NCBI GenBank assembly: GCA_015680685.1
Contig: MNCI01022504.1
Span: forward strand, 487,860 to 542,928
Reading direction: 5' to 3'
Length of the DNA: 55,069 nt
Source: Gnetum montanum
Taxonomy: Eukaryota; Streptophyta; Gnetopsida; Gnetales; Gnetaceae
Positions 11,337-21,079 of this stretch are shown one piece after another; positions within the stretch are counted from its first letter, which is position 1, and every line of letters begins with the position of its first letter. Both the position numbers and the translations under genes were made by a program. The notes below the pieces were generated by a model that saw nothing but the letters and a program-made list of their open reading frames with translations, searched no databases and was not told the DNA's origin.

Positions 11337-11680
11337 GATGGAAATTGACCTAAAAGGTAATTCTCAAAAAATTAGACAAGGAAAAGTGAAATATTCAAGA
11401 TTTCTCAAGGAATGAGACAAAAAATTCTTAGATCTTAAGAGAAATAAGCATGAGGTCTACAGACCCTAGCTATTACAAGTTAATGAGTGTCCAATTCCAT
11501 AATTATCTTCCAATTCTTGAAAGATATGGCAAACTTAGGGATCAAAGGGAAATTTTAAAACCCTAGGGTAAGTAGAACAAGTAGCAAGAAAGAATTCATC
11601 CAAGTTTGAAAATTTGGAGTGATTCTTTGCAATTGAGGTGAGAATTATCCATTTGAATGCAATTGTCTTTAATTCCAAGT

Positions 11681-11693
11681 TGCTTTGATACCA
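11681..11693 (-). other. Primer-binding site, initiator-Met tRNA type
   Basis: On the minus strand TGGTATCAAAGCA begins three bases after the LTR end. The plant initiator-Met primer site usually reads TGGTATCAGAGC, so 11 of 12 bases agree. It fixes the element's orientation. Confidence 0.85.
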
Positions 11694-11696
11694 ATC

Positions 11697-12440
11697 TGAA
11701 GAGGAGCTCCCATGGATTCCACAATCCAAGCTCTCTCAATGTCACAAAAATAGCAAATTTGAACAAGAAAAGAAAATGAATGCTTTATTTTTACTCAAAT
11801 GGAGAAATTATAGTTGAAAGAAAGCACAAATTCCCAAGGACAGATAAGAGACTCAATCCAACTCTCACATACTTAATCAAAGTAATCACACACTCACAAT
11901 GATGATCATCAAAGCACCTTGCCAAGACTCTATCTCTCTCTACTCTTCTCTCAACTCCCTACAATCTTTCTTTCTCTTTTCAAACTCTTTTTTTTTTACT
12001 CTCTTGATCAAATTAGAGGCCCAAGGAGTCTATTTATATCTTTTCCTCTTGTCTCTTCATCTTTTCTTCAATTTATCATTCAATTTATTATCCATTAAAA
12101 TGCATAGGAGACATCTTTGAGAAATAGGAGACGTCTTTCCTAAGTGTAGAGTTCTTAGAGTAGATGTCTTCAAATCATGTGGGACATCTCTACAAATATG
12201 TATACAATGCATATGAGACATCTCCTTTGTAGATGAGACATCTCCTTTGTAAGGCCATAATACAAAGATGTTTGTTTTAAGGCCTAGAACCTTCAAACAC
12301 CTCCAAATAAGTCCCCATAGCCCTCGGAACACTCTAAAGTCATCAAAATATCCCTAAAAGACTTACAAACATGCCAAAACTCTAGGGAAATATCCCATCA
12401 ATGGAGAGATGTTGCATTGGCCTGTTTGATGTCCACTTTA
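11697..12440 (-). repeat. 5' LTR of the gag-only element
   Basis: It pairs with 7,727-8,469 throughout, including the 'ttaaaatgcataggag' and 'ggaggcccaaggagtctatttatat' blocks. The latter gives a minus-strand TATA-like ATATAAATAG near 12,027-12,036. The outer end has decayed to ..ccacttta from ..ccacatca. Confidence 0.9.
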
Positions 12441-12445
12441 GATAA
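12441..12445 (+). repeat. Target-site duplication GATAA, right copy
   Basis: It is the exact partner of 7,722-7,726. In the host frame GAT AAC GTG ATG GCT resumes the RNase H/integrase linker of E1 (D-N-V-M-A). Confidence 0.9.
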
Positions 12446-13830
12446 CGTGATGGCTAATCGTCTATCTTGGTTATAATGGGATAACAATGTTAATTAAAAC
12501 CCAATTTCTAACCAATTTCCTCATGAAGTACTCTTTGTAAAGGCAATTATTATAATAACAAATGCAACTACACCATGGTACACATACTTCCTCTCATATC
12601 TACTCATAAAAGAGATTCATTGAAAAAAATAACAATTTATTCACTAAGTTAACCTCTATACAATCTACATAGTTGGCTTGTTACAATGATGTGTACTTGA
12701 TGAAGATTATCCCAAAGTTATTCAAGATGCTCATAAAGGACCTTGTGGAGGCCACTATGTAGGGAGAAGAATGAACATCGAAATTGTCATCACAAGATAC
12801 TTTTGATCAATGATTTTTTGGGATGCACATTGCTTTGCCACCTCTTCTAAATGATATCAATTAGATGGTAGAATGACTCCTAGGGTAGAAGATCCACAAT
12901 AATGGATCCAAACATTGAAGTCTTTTAATCTATAATAAATTGATTTCATGAGTCATATGTCTAATGAAAAACCCTACATCATTATTATGATGGACTATTG
13001 TACAAAATGAATAGTGGTTGCAACAATAACAAAGTATACATCAACAACTATAGTCCAAATGTTTCAACAAAATGTGGTATATTGGTTTAGTATACCCAGA
13101 GCACTTATTTTTAATATTGGAACTCATTTTATAGATGTTACTTTCTAGAATTTGATGAGATACTTGAGGGTTAAATATAAACTCACTATATCCTACCACC
13201 CCCAAGCCAATAGTTAAGTTGAAGTTTGGAATTGGGAGATCACATGCATCATTGTAAGGACAATTAACAAATATATAAGAGATTGGAGAAAAAAACTCAA
13301 TGATACTTTATGGGCCTATCACTCCATTTGGAAAACTCTTATGAGCTACTCCTCCTTTCAATTAGTGTATAAAAGATCATCCAAACTTTCTATTAAAATT
13401 GAACTTCACATACTTAAACACTACACATGAACTTGACCTTGACATCAGTCTAGCATAAAAAGAATGATTAATGAACCTTAATGTACTAGAAGAAAATATG
13501 AGAGTAGCCCTAATGATGAATGAAGTGCACAAGGCATATACCAAACAACATCATGACACTAGAATATAATGTGTAGAATTCCAACCTAGAGATAAGGTCA
13601 TCTACTAGAATCTCACTCATGTACCTCAACATATAAAATTTCAAGTACCGTGGCAAAGGCCTTATATTAGAGAGATCAAATTCATTAAAGAAAAATTAAA
13701 AAGATAAAAATTAGATCCACTAAAAAAATTAGATCTGCTAGAGAAACCTCTATACTACAACAAGGATCATCTATTATGGAGTGAGTCCAAGTATCATGTG
13801 CCCTATGTACCAGAATTAGAATTAATAATG
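12446..13830 (+). pseudogene. E1 pol, part 2: integrase
   Basis: It begins 'VMANRLSWL', the linker that in gypsy pol reads V-x-A-D-x-LSRL. The integrase zinc-binding region follows near 12,715 ('VIQDAHKGPCGGHYVGRR', equivalent to 'LQDAHKGPCRGHYARRR' in E3). The core has the IDF block near 12,940, 'IFNIGTHF' near 13,110 where S-D-N-G-T is expected, and 'SYHPQANS' near 13,190. The C-terminal part runs to about 13,800. Many stops interrupt it, and the second catalytic Asp is lost. The downstream part of the element and its 3' LTR are missing or unrecognisable. Confidence 0.75.
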
Positions 13831-14760
13831 CTTAACATTTCTTTTAGGTCAAATAAGATGATACTTTTATTGAAACTGAATCTAAAAACATGTATTAAAA
13901 TAGGTAAAATAATTTACATTTTTTAATAACAAAAATAATAATAATACCCTGAAACTCATGCATAATTAGTGTAGTTTTTATGGAGCCTATCTTGCTATGA
14001 TATATATAATGTTAGGCAATTTCAAATAAAACATCATTATATTTCATAGATTTAATAGTTCAAACATGAATGAGGGAAAGAGATACCCTCTTACTCCGCG
14101 GCTGTCTCAATATTTGGAAATAAAAAATAAAAAATACAATCAGACAATACCTGTCACGTCCTGCTTCTTAATCACCAATGACGCAGTTTCTTTTGTTTTT
14201 CTAATATAAGTGCACTGGTTTTTTGGGTTAAAAATATCATATCCTCCGTGTCTCATGTGGTTTACTCCAATATTTTAATTTGACTTTCATGATTGTCTTC
14301 TGGCGGAATCTATGGACCTTAATTCGGTTTGATTTCATGAACTGTTGTAGTTTGCATATATGCATATATCGAGGTCAAAGATTACGGATCTTACTAGATT
14401 ACATTGTTGGAAGCAAAATCCCTAAAAATCCAAAGAGCTTACTGCGTACGTATATTTCTAAGCTTTCATACTTTTGGTCTAATGATCCTTTTAGTGAGTT
14501 TTGAATCATCCTTGCGGCGTCCCCTTCTTCACACTATACTACCATGTTCAAACAAGTTTTCGCTGAGTTTTGAGTAGCTGTTAAAATACTGGTGATGAAG
14601 ATCCCGTCGTATGTATGTGGGACCCACCCTAGTATTGTATGAAATGTCCGCCCATCGAATATAAAGATTGATTAACCAAGTGATGAATGTGAAAGGAGAG
14701 CAAAGAGAATAATCGAGATCCATCTATCAAAAAGAGGAATGCAAGAGTTTGTGACGCACA
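13831..14760. other. Repeat-poor island between E1 and E2
   Basis: No block here matches any other element in the window, and the base composition is less AT-rich than around it, with CpG-containing words such as ccgcggc, gcggcgtcccc and cgtacgtat. The frames at 14,280-14,504 (plus) and 14,529-14,723 (minus) are 74 and 64 residues, without motifs. It could be single-copy host DNA, a gene fragment, or an element seen only once here. Confidence 0.45.
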
Positions 14761-14779
14761 AGAAAAAGAAACTTTAAAT

Positions 14780-17385
14780 CAGGGAATCTTGAAGAAAACT
14801 CTATCTATCCAAAAATCTATTACTAACATAACAGCATAGGTAACATAACAGCATAGGTAAAGAAGAAGATGTGGGATTCAGTTGATGAGAAAGTTGCAAC
14901 ATCTATTACTAACATAATAGCATAGGTAAAGAAGATGTGGGATTCTGTTGATGAGAAAGTTGCAACATCTATTACTAACATAACAGCATAGGTAAAGAAG
15001 ATGTGGGATTCACTTGATGAGAAAGTTGCAATAGCATTGAAAATTTTGAAAGAGCTAACAGAGTAGGCCTTTTAAAAAGGCCAAGACCAAAAAAAAGGAG
15101 AGAGACTTTGGATAGAAAAGCAAAGTGCCTTCTATGGTTGAGTGTTTAGACACAAGCTCCGAAGATGAGAAGGGATGTACTATATGCTAATACAAACATC
15201 CTAAAGAATGTTGTCTTGTAATGGCACATCTACAAGAAACAAGGGCATATGCGCTTAACCCTAGGTTTGTCAAGAAACAAATGCCCAAATGATTACCTTA
15301 TCTTCAAGGTAATTAAAGGCAGAACCTCCAAACCATGTACTATCCAAGTGGAGCTTACCCATAGCCACAAGAACAATACTATCAGCAGTGGCAACAACCT
15401 CAATCATGGGCTATGTCACAACCACACCAATAGTATTCATATCAGCAACTAGATCCATATAGATACTATGTACAACGTCCAATCTCTCGTGGTAATGTTG
15501 TAGTCTAGAATCCACAATATTATCCCACTAAGTACCATAGACCAACACCAACAAAGACAATTCAAACCTGTATATGCATCTATTTGCAGGTGCTTCTTCC
15601 AATCAACATTCAAATCCTCTACCACCAGTGCCACCTCCTATCATGCATGGGGAACTGCCATCATAGCCACAACAAAAAATTTCAACAAGGGTGGTCAATA
15701 TGAAAGAGGAAGTGATCACATGCGAACCACAACCTAGGAAACGATCATTCTTTGAAATGAGTCCCAAGAAGGTTCAAAGGATAAGGATTACATCTACTCC
15801 TACCTCATCCACATCCAGTCCTCAGAAGAATAGCAAACTTCCCTCTTCGTCAAATGCTAATGTAACCACTATCATGCTCACACAAATAATCACCCATTGA
15901 ATAAAGGTAAGAGCACTTCTGGAAAAGAGAATAGATCTGGGAAGTCCCTTAGTTTACCTCAAGTAGCAAAGCAAAAACAATGTAAGGCTCTACTTGCTTT
16001 CAAGATAGGAATGTACCTAATCTCACAAGACATGTATCAAGCCTAGAATCTTCCACCATTGAAGAAAAGTAACATTCAATTAAAGCTTGTCGACCAATCA
16101 ATCACAATTCCACTAGGACAAGTGGATGATGTGATCACCACCATCAATGGTTGGTCTTACCTTGTAGATTTTTTAATTATCCATGTAGGTAAAAATAAGG
16201 GAGAATTTCCAATCATAATAGGAAGGGCTTAGCTTAGCACTGTTGATGCTAAGCTTGGTATTCGCGACTTGTCCTTAGAAATTTTCAAGGAAGATGAAGT
16301 TGGCATTATACAAAGACATAGAGTTCCATGTATTACATAAAGTGATAATGGGTGCATTTGCATGTAGAAGATATGGGCTATCAAACAGATAAATAACAAA
16401 GCATGTAATAAATGTATGAAAGAAATATATGTGCAAAAGTATCTATATGCAGCAGCCACACAACAAGAAGGCATCCAATGATTGATCATTGATGAAGAAA
16501 CTGAATCTAATAAATACATGGAACCAGCAAAACAAATTGTTAGTGCCTACATAGAAGACACAGATAAAATGGAATAGATAAGGAAAAGACACTGCTACCC
16601 AAGAATCAATCAAGAAGAAGAAATAGACTAAAGATAATTAGAAATCCCAAACACTATGAAGCCAGAATCATTGAAATTAAAGGCCCTACTAGCAACATTA
16701 GAATATGCTTTCTTGAACAACAAGAAGCTGGCAATAATAAATGCCAATTTGAATAAGGGCTAAAAAGAGAAGTCACTAGAAGTTGTTAACAAGTGGCCTA
16801 CTACATTTGCATGGTCTTATGATGAGATCACATGAATTGATCCAAGAATTTGTCAACATCAAATATATATTGATCCAATAGTAAAACCACATTGCCAACC
16901 TTAAAGGAGGCTTAATCCAAAACTAAAAGAAGTAGTTAAGCAAGAATTGGAAAAATTACTAAAGATAGGATTCATCTATCCTATTCTGAATAGTGAATGG
17001 ATCATTCCTTTAGTGATTGTTTCAAAGGCAAGTGGGAAGTGTGCATTAATTTCTGATTGTTGAATTCTACCACATTTAAGAATCAATTCCCATTGTCATT
17101 TGTTGACCAAGTCCTAGATACATTAGTAGGACATGAGTACTACAATTTTAGGGATTGATACAATGGCTATAATCAAATCTACATTGCACTTAAGGACCAA
17201 AAGAAAATAGTGTTCACTAGTCCATCAGGAACATTTACCTACAAGCATATGTCATTTGGTATTTGCAATGTGCCAACAACATTCCAAAGACTAGTACTTA
17301 GCATCTTCCAGAAGCAAATCAAATATGGCTTTGAGGTATTCATGGATGATTTTTCAACATATGGGCTAGATTTCAAGTCCTAGAT
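14780..17385 (+). pseudogene. E2: family-A gypsy gag-protease-RT fragment
   Basis: It is collinear with E3 22,650-25,120. The gag C-terminus has 'DEKVATSLKILEEL'-type text, a degraded cysteine region, and a Gln/Pro-rich tract near 15,340-15,480 ('PYLQGN', 'YQQLDPYRYY'). The protease block lies at about 16,000-16,560 ('FPIIIGRA*LSTVDAKLGI'). The RT start is 'LLKIGFIYPILNSEWII' near 16,955-17,005. The active-site box FMDDF is intact at 17,339-17,353, unlike in E1 and E3. Similarity stops about 30 bases later, so RNase H, integrase and LTRs are absent. Numerous stops make it inactive. Confidence 0.7.
14815..15031 (+). repeat. 66-bp tandem repeat, three copies, in the E2 gag region
   Basis: Copies start at 14,815, 14,901 and 14,967. 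The second and third are spaced 66 bp; the first carries about 20 extra bases, mostly a duplicated 'aacataacagcataggt'. Each encodes 'KMWDSVDEKVATSI' or close to it, and 66 bp is 22 codons, so the repeat keeps the gag frame. Confidence 0.85.
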
Positions 17386-17941
17386 ATATGATCTTTTATA
17401 CATAAGCATGCAATGCTAATCATTGATAACTAGGCTCTAGATTTTGATATCCAATGTAAAGAATATGCAAAAGGTTTATGTTTTGTCAAGTTATACAATC
17501 CTACATTTATTTTCTATAAAGCTAAGTAAGAAAATTTTTGATAAAACTAAAAATAGTAAAAAAATAATATGAAGTTGAAGATATGAAAAATGAGGTTAAT
17601 GTCAATGATAAGAATGATTAAATAGCAATAAAGAATCTCGAGAAGACAAAAGCTTATGTGTATAATTTTATTGCTACTAGAGAAAGTATTAAGCAACCTG
17701 GACAAATAGTTCATAAGGAAAATTTTTCCTTATCGACAAGAATATTATTAACTCAAAGATTAAAATTAGTGTTGACAAGAAAATTATAGTTGATGGTAAA
17801 ACTTCTTGATGTAAGATTAATAATAAGTGATGAGATGAAGATCTTCCACAAGTTTTACCACTTTCTTTCTTTGACACAAATATTGGTATTAAGCCACAAC
17901 TTTCTATTTCAAATCCTTTTTCTATTTTAAGTTTAATCATG
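17386..17941. other. Unassigned stretch between E2 and the E4 LTR
   Basis: Nothing is recognised with confidence. A plus-strand quasi-frame near 17,440-17,940 ('DFDIQCKEYAKGLCFVKLYN', later 'LPQVLPLSFFDTNIGIKPQ') looks like worn coding sequence. The minus strand has an 83-residue frame at 17,689-17,940 that may be its shadow. Confidence 0.3.
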
Positions 17942-18946
17942 TGCTGAGTAGCAGGTACCCACTACACCCAACCATACTAATCACAAGCATTCATGCATGA
18001 TCTAGTTGAATTCCATGGATGGGACTAGTTGTGGCATCTAGATCATTATGCCTTGATCATAGTTTGCTATCTTCTCACTTGAACTAGTGGTACCTTTATC
18101 ATGTATAGCTTAGTCCAAAGTGAGGCATATGATTCTTGATGTTGTTTTGGCCTTATGCTAATCCTAATGATAATAAAAAAATCAATTATTTAAACTAATT
18201 AACAATGGAAGGTAAAGTCTAAACTACCCTACAGGCAATGAGTGTTCATTCCCAGCTTACCATACCCATCCTAAATCCACATATCCACTACTAGAATTAC
18301 CAAGTGCTACGCTACTCAGCGAACCAAGAAATAACACTACTGGGATTACCAAAAAAATACATGTTTACGCTGGAAACTAGTCATGTTGATTCTACCAATT
18401 GATTAATATCCATGGAAATGTAAATATTAACTAAGTACATGGAATATAAATTACATTAAAAGTAAATTTATTCTAAGTCAAAGTGTTGCAATGAATAAGA
18501 ATCAATCTTAATCTTATTACCATTCATGGAATGTGTCCAAGTACATTGCCACTCAAATAAGACACTATATAATTAAGTAAGATCCACACTATGGGCACTC
18601 ACTGACTATTCTCTAAGACTATGGAATAAAACTACAAGAGTTTGGTCACTTTATTAACAATAGAATTTTAATACACAACAAGAGCATGCGTATTTATAGG
18701 AGAAAACACACATTGCATCGATAGGTACACATCAATGTGTCATTACATGCCTTGACAAGATCACATCAATGAGTACGCATCGACAAGTACGTGTCAACAC
18801 AGCTACATCAAGACAACTACATCAAGGTAGCTGCATCAAGACAGCTACATCAAGACAACTGCATCAAGGTAGCTGCATCCAAGTGGCTACATCAAAGCAA
18901 CTATGTTGAAGTGACTACATCGATGCAACTAACCAATGCTTCATCA
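17942..18946 (-). mobile_element. E4 3' LTR, family A, reverse orientation
   Basis: The reverse complement matches the E3 LTRs: TGCTGAGTAGCAGGTACC at its plus-strand start corresponds to the LTR end ..GGTACCTTCACTGCTCATCA, and it ends ..gcttcatca (minus-strand TGATGAAGC). A minus-strand TATAAATACGC box lies near 18,686-18,699. To its right, 18,947-19,050 resembles, in reverse, the stretch just left of the E3 right LTR ('aataatccca' and '..ggta' before TGATGA). That marks this as the 3' LTR of an element whose interior extends rightward. No flanking duplication is visible, so a solo LTR is unlikely. Confidence 0.7.
18801..18926. repeat. 14-bp minisatellite, nine units, inside the E4 LTR
   Basis: Units follow the consensus agctacatcaagac without gaps from 18,801 to 18,926; the last three are more diverged. 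The array lies upstream of the LTR's TATA box on the minus strand, in U3, where tandem enhancer repeats are common. Confidence 0.9.
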
Positions 18947-20151
18947 TACCCCTAGGACTGAGTAAAAACTCATCCTTGAGTTAATAGGATAGGATTGAGC
19001 TTTCTTTATAAAAAATTGGGAATGATGGGATTATTGACTAATGCTAACTACTAACTGACTCTGAGTGCCACATTACAAAATTTGATTCAAGTGGATGCAT
19101 TACAAAATGAATAAATGACAAAAAGACTAGATAGACATTGAAGATTACAAAATTTGTAGAGGTATTCAAAATTCTGCTAAAGGTGATTCTTCTTATTGTC
19201 ACTAGCGATGGTAGACTTCCAACCTTGATTGTTATGCTGATGCTTCTCTAGTTATGTGGAACATTCTTAAAGGATGGACTAATATTGCTTCTCATCGTCC
19301 CATGGATCTAGCAATCATGTGATATTTGAGTTGTTATCTTGTATGTGCTACGATTTGTCCATGGGCATATCCTTCATTATCCCTCTCTTGGCTTTATTTT
19401 TGTGCTTGGAAAAAGACTTTCTTCCTTAGACATTTCATTTAGCATTAACTGTAGTCACCAAAGGATCAACATTAGTTTTGATAAATTTTTCCTTAATAAT
19501 TAACCCTTCTTGGATCCCTTAATTTGTGTTTAAGCACAAGGTGATGAAAATGTACTATGTCCAAGGCTATGAGGTAACTAAAATCATCAAACTATTTACA
19601 TTATTTTGATTAATTACTATTAGTTACCATGATGTTTGAAAATAGGATGTTGGAAAAATTTCAAATTTTTCAAAGCAAGCATCCCTAGCACCCATGACTA
19701 ATAAGCATAACTCTGGAAGCACATAAGTTTTCAAACAATTGAAGCCAAAGGTCTAATTTAGAATATGACCAAGAAATATTAATGGATATGGAAATAGAAA
19801 AGTAGGAAAATTTAATAAAACAAATGAGAAGTAGTCCCAAAATTATGCATAAATGTGAAGGTTAGTTCAAAGCCATGATCAACAAAAGATATGCAAGTGA
19901 GTCCTTGCTAAAGTAGGCTCCTGCCATAATGTCGTTGCATAATGACTTTTAGATGTTTGTGGTCACCCCGAGAAGTTAAATGTAGGCCATGCCTTTGTTC
20001 CAAACAACACACAATTGCCTTGGTTGGGATATTGCACTATACTAAACAAAACCATTAGGATATAACAACAAAACTAAAACTAGCATCATCATGTTCTTTA
20101 ATATATTCCCTCTCTTTTAAAAAAACTAAGAAAACATTAAGTAAGCTTTCC
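18947..20151 (-). mobile_element. E4 internal remnant, 3' side
   Basis: The first 100 bases resemble the region before the E3 3' LTR in reverse orientation. The remainder has no recognisable domains and no open frame of note. It ends at a break where the shortened left LTR of E3 begins. Confidence 0.4.
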
Positions 20152-21016
20152 TACCTCACTTATTTATGTGGTGTTGCCCCATCGATGTGGTGTTTGCGCC
20201 ATTGATGGGGGCTTGTCAATGAAGCCCTATAGCAAAAACTATAAATACGAGCTTCTAGTCATGTTCATGGGGATTCAATTCATAGTAGTAGCCAAACTCT
20301 TGCAGTTTCTACATTTGAAGGTTAGAATATTTTTCTCGAGTACCCACAGCAAGAGTCATCGAGTGTACAAATCTTTATTCAAGCTTTGTTGTACCTGAGC
20401 ATGACAGTGTGTACAATAATAAAGACGAGCTTCTTGATAAACCTTGCAGCATTCTAGATAGTTTAGATATTTAGTCATGCATTTAATGCTCTTAGTTAAT
20501 TATTTAATGTTTTCTAGAAATTAAGCTAATTAAGTGAGATAAGCTAGATAGATTAAATACATAAGTATAACTACTTCAAGCATGACACATGTTCACTTGG
20601 TAATCCCACCAGCATTATTGCTTGGTGCACCCAATAGCATAGTGCTCGGTAACCCAACAATCAATACGTAGTTCAAAACATATACGAAAAGTGGGACCAA
20701 ATTCTTATTTTAGGATTAGCTAGAGACTAGTTAGTTAATTAGATCAAATTAGTCATTAAATTACTTTATCTCTCTCTTCAATCACCAAAGAACATAAAAC
20801 ATAAAATGACAAAAATCATATACCTCAATTACACTTAACCATACCTTTGTACTTCACAAGTGTAGTTGGAAAGACAACAAATGACCTTAGGGCAAGAATC
20901 ACTTCCTAGAAGACTAGTGCACTGGAAACTAGAGAGTCCATAGAATTTAACCGGATCATGCATGAATGCTTCATGATTCATATAATTGAGTGTAGGGGTA
21001 CCTTCACCACTCATCA
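20152..21016 (+). repeat. E3 5' LTR, 5'-truncated
   Basis: It matches 32,600-33,451 from 'tttatgtggtgttgccccatcgatg' onward and ends CCACTCATCA at 21,016. Relative to the right copy it misses the first part of U3 and about 20 bases near 20,190. The TATA box TATAAATA is at 20,240-20,247, so transcription would start about 30 bases later. Confidence 0.9.
20240..20247 (+). promoter_or_regulatory. TATA box of the E3 5' LTR
   Basis: TATAAATA within 'aaaaactataaatacgagct', conserved at 32,681-32,688 in the right LTR. Confidence 0.75.
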
Positions 21017-21017
21017 T

Positions 21018-21035
21018 TGGCACCGTCGCCAAGGA
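21018..21035 (+). other. E3 primer-binding site, Asp-tRNA type
   Basis: TGGCACCGTCGCCAAGGA starts one base after the LTR end. It differs at a few positions from TGGCGCCGTTGCCGGGGA, the complement of the plant tRNA-Asp 3' end commonly used by Athila/Tat elements. The tRNA match is from memory. Confidence 0.75.
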
Positions 21036-21079
21036 TTCTTTTTATTGAAACATGCACTATCTAGGTTTAGTAAATATCA

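Larger units (their letters stand above)
7727..12440 (-). mobile_element. Gag-only LTR retrotransposon (TR-GAG-like), 4,714 bp
   Basis: Two direct repeats (7,727-8,469 and 11,697-12,440) bound an internal region that holds only a gag-like gene on the minus strand. On that strand the order is 5' LTR (high coordinates), an initiator-Met-type primer-binding site at 11,681-11,693, gag from 11,336 downward, a polypurine tract at about 8,474-8,486, and the 3' LTR. GATAA flanks both ends. No protease, RT, RNase H or integrase is seen, so it must have been mobilised by an autonomous partner. This fits the class described in plants as terminal-repeat retrotransposons with a GAG domain. The two LTRs differ at many positions by eye, so the insertion is old. 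Confidence 0.85.
4180..13830 (+). mobile_element. E1: degenerate Ty3/gypsy element of family A
   Basis: The element consists of a worn 5' LTR, a pol block with protease, reverse transcriptase and RNase H (5,600-7,726), and an integrase block (12,446-13,830). A foreign LTR at 4,797-5,585 sits where gag should be, and a gag-only element splits pol at 7,727-12,440. Removing the latter and one GATAA copy rejoins the RNase H end and the integrase start in one frame. Domain order PR-RT-RH-IN marks it as Ty3/gypsy. No 3' LTR is recognised before 14,760. Frequent stops show it is long dead. Confidence 0.7.

Noticed and set aside
17942-18946. Solo LTR from recombination
   Set aside because: The flanks (catg and tacc) do not form a five-base duplication, and the right flank resembles the inner 3' end of a family-A element.
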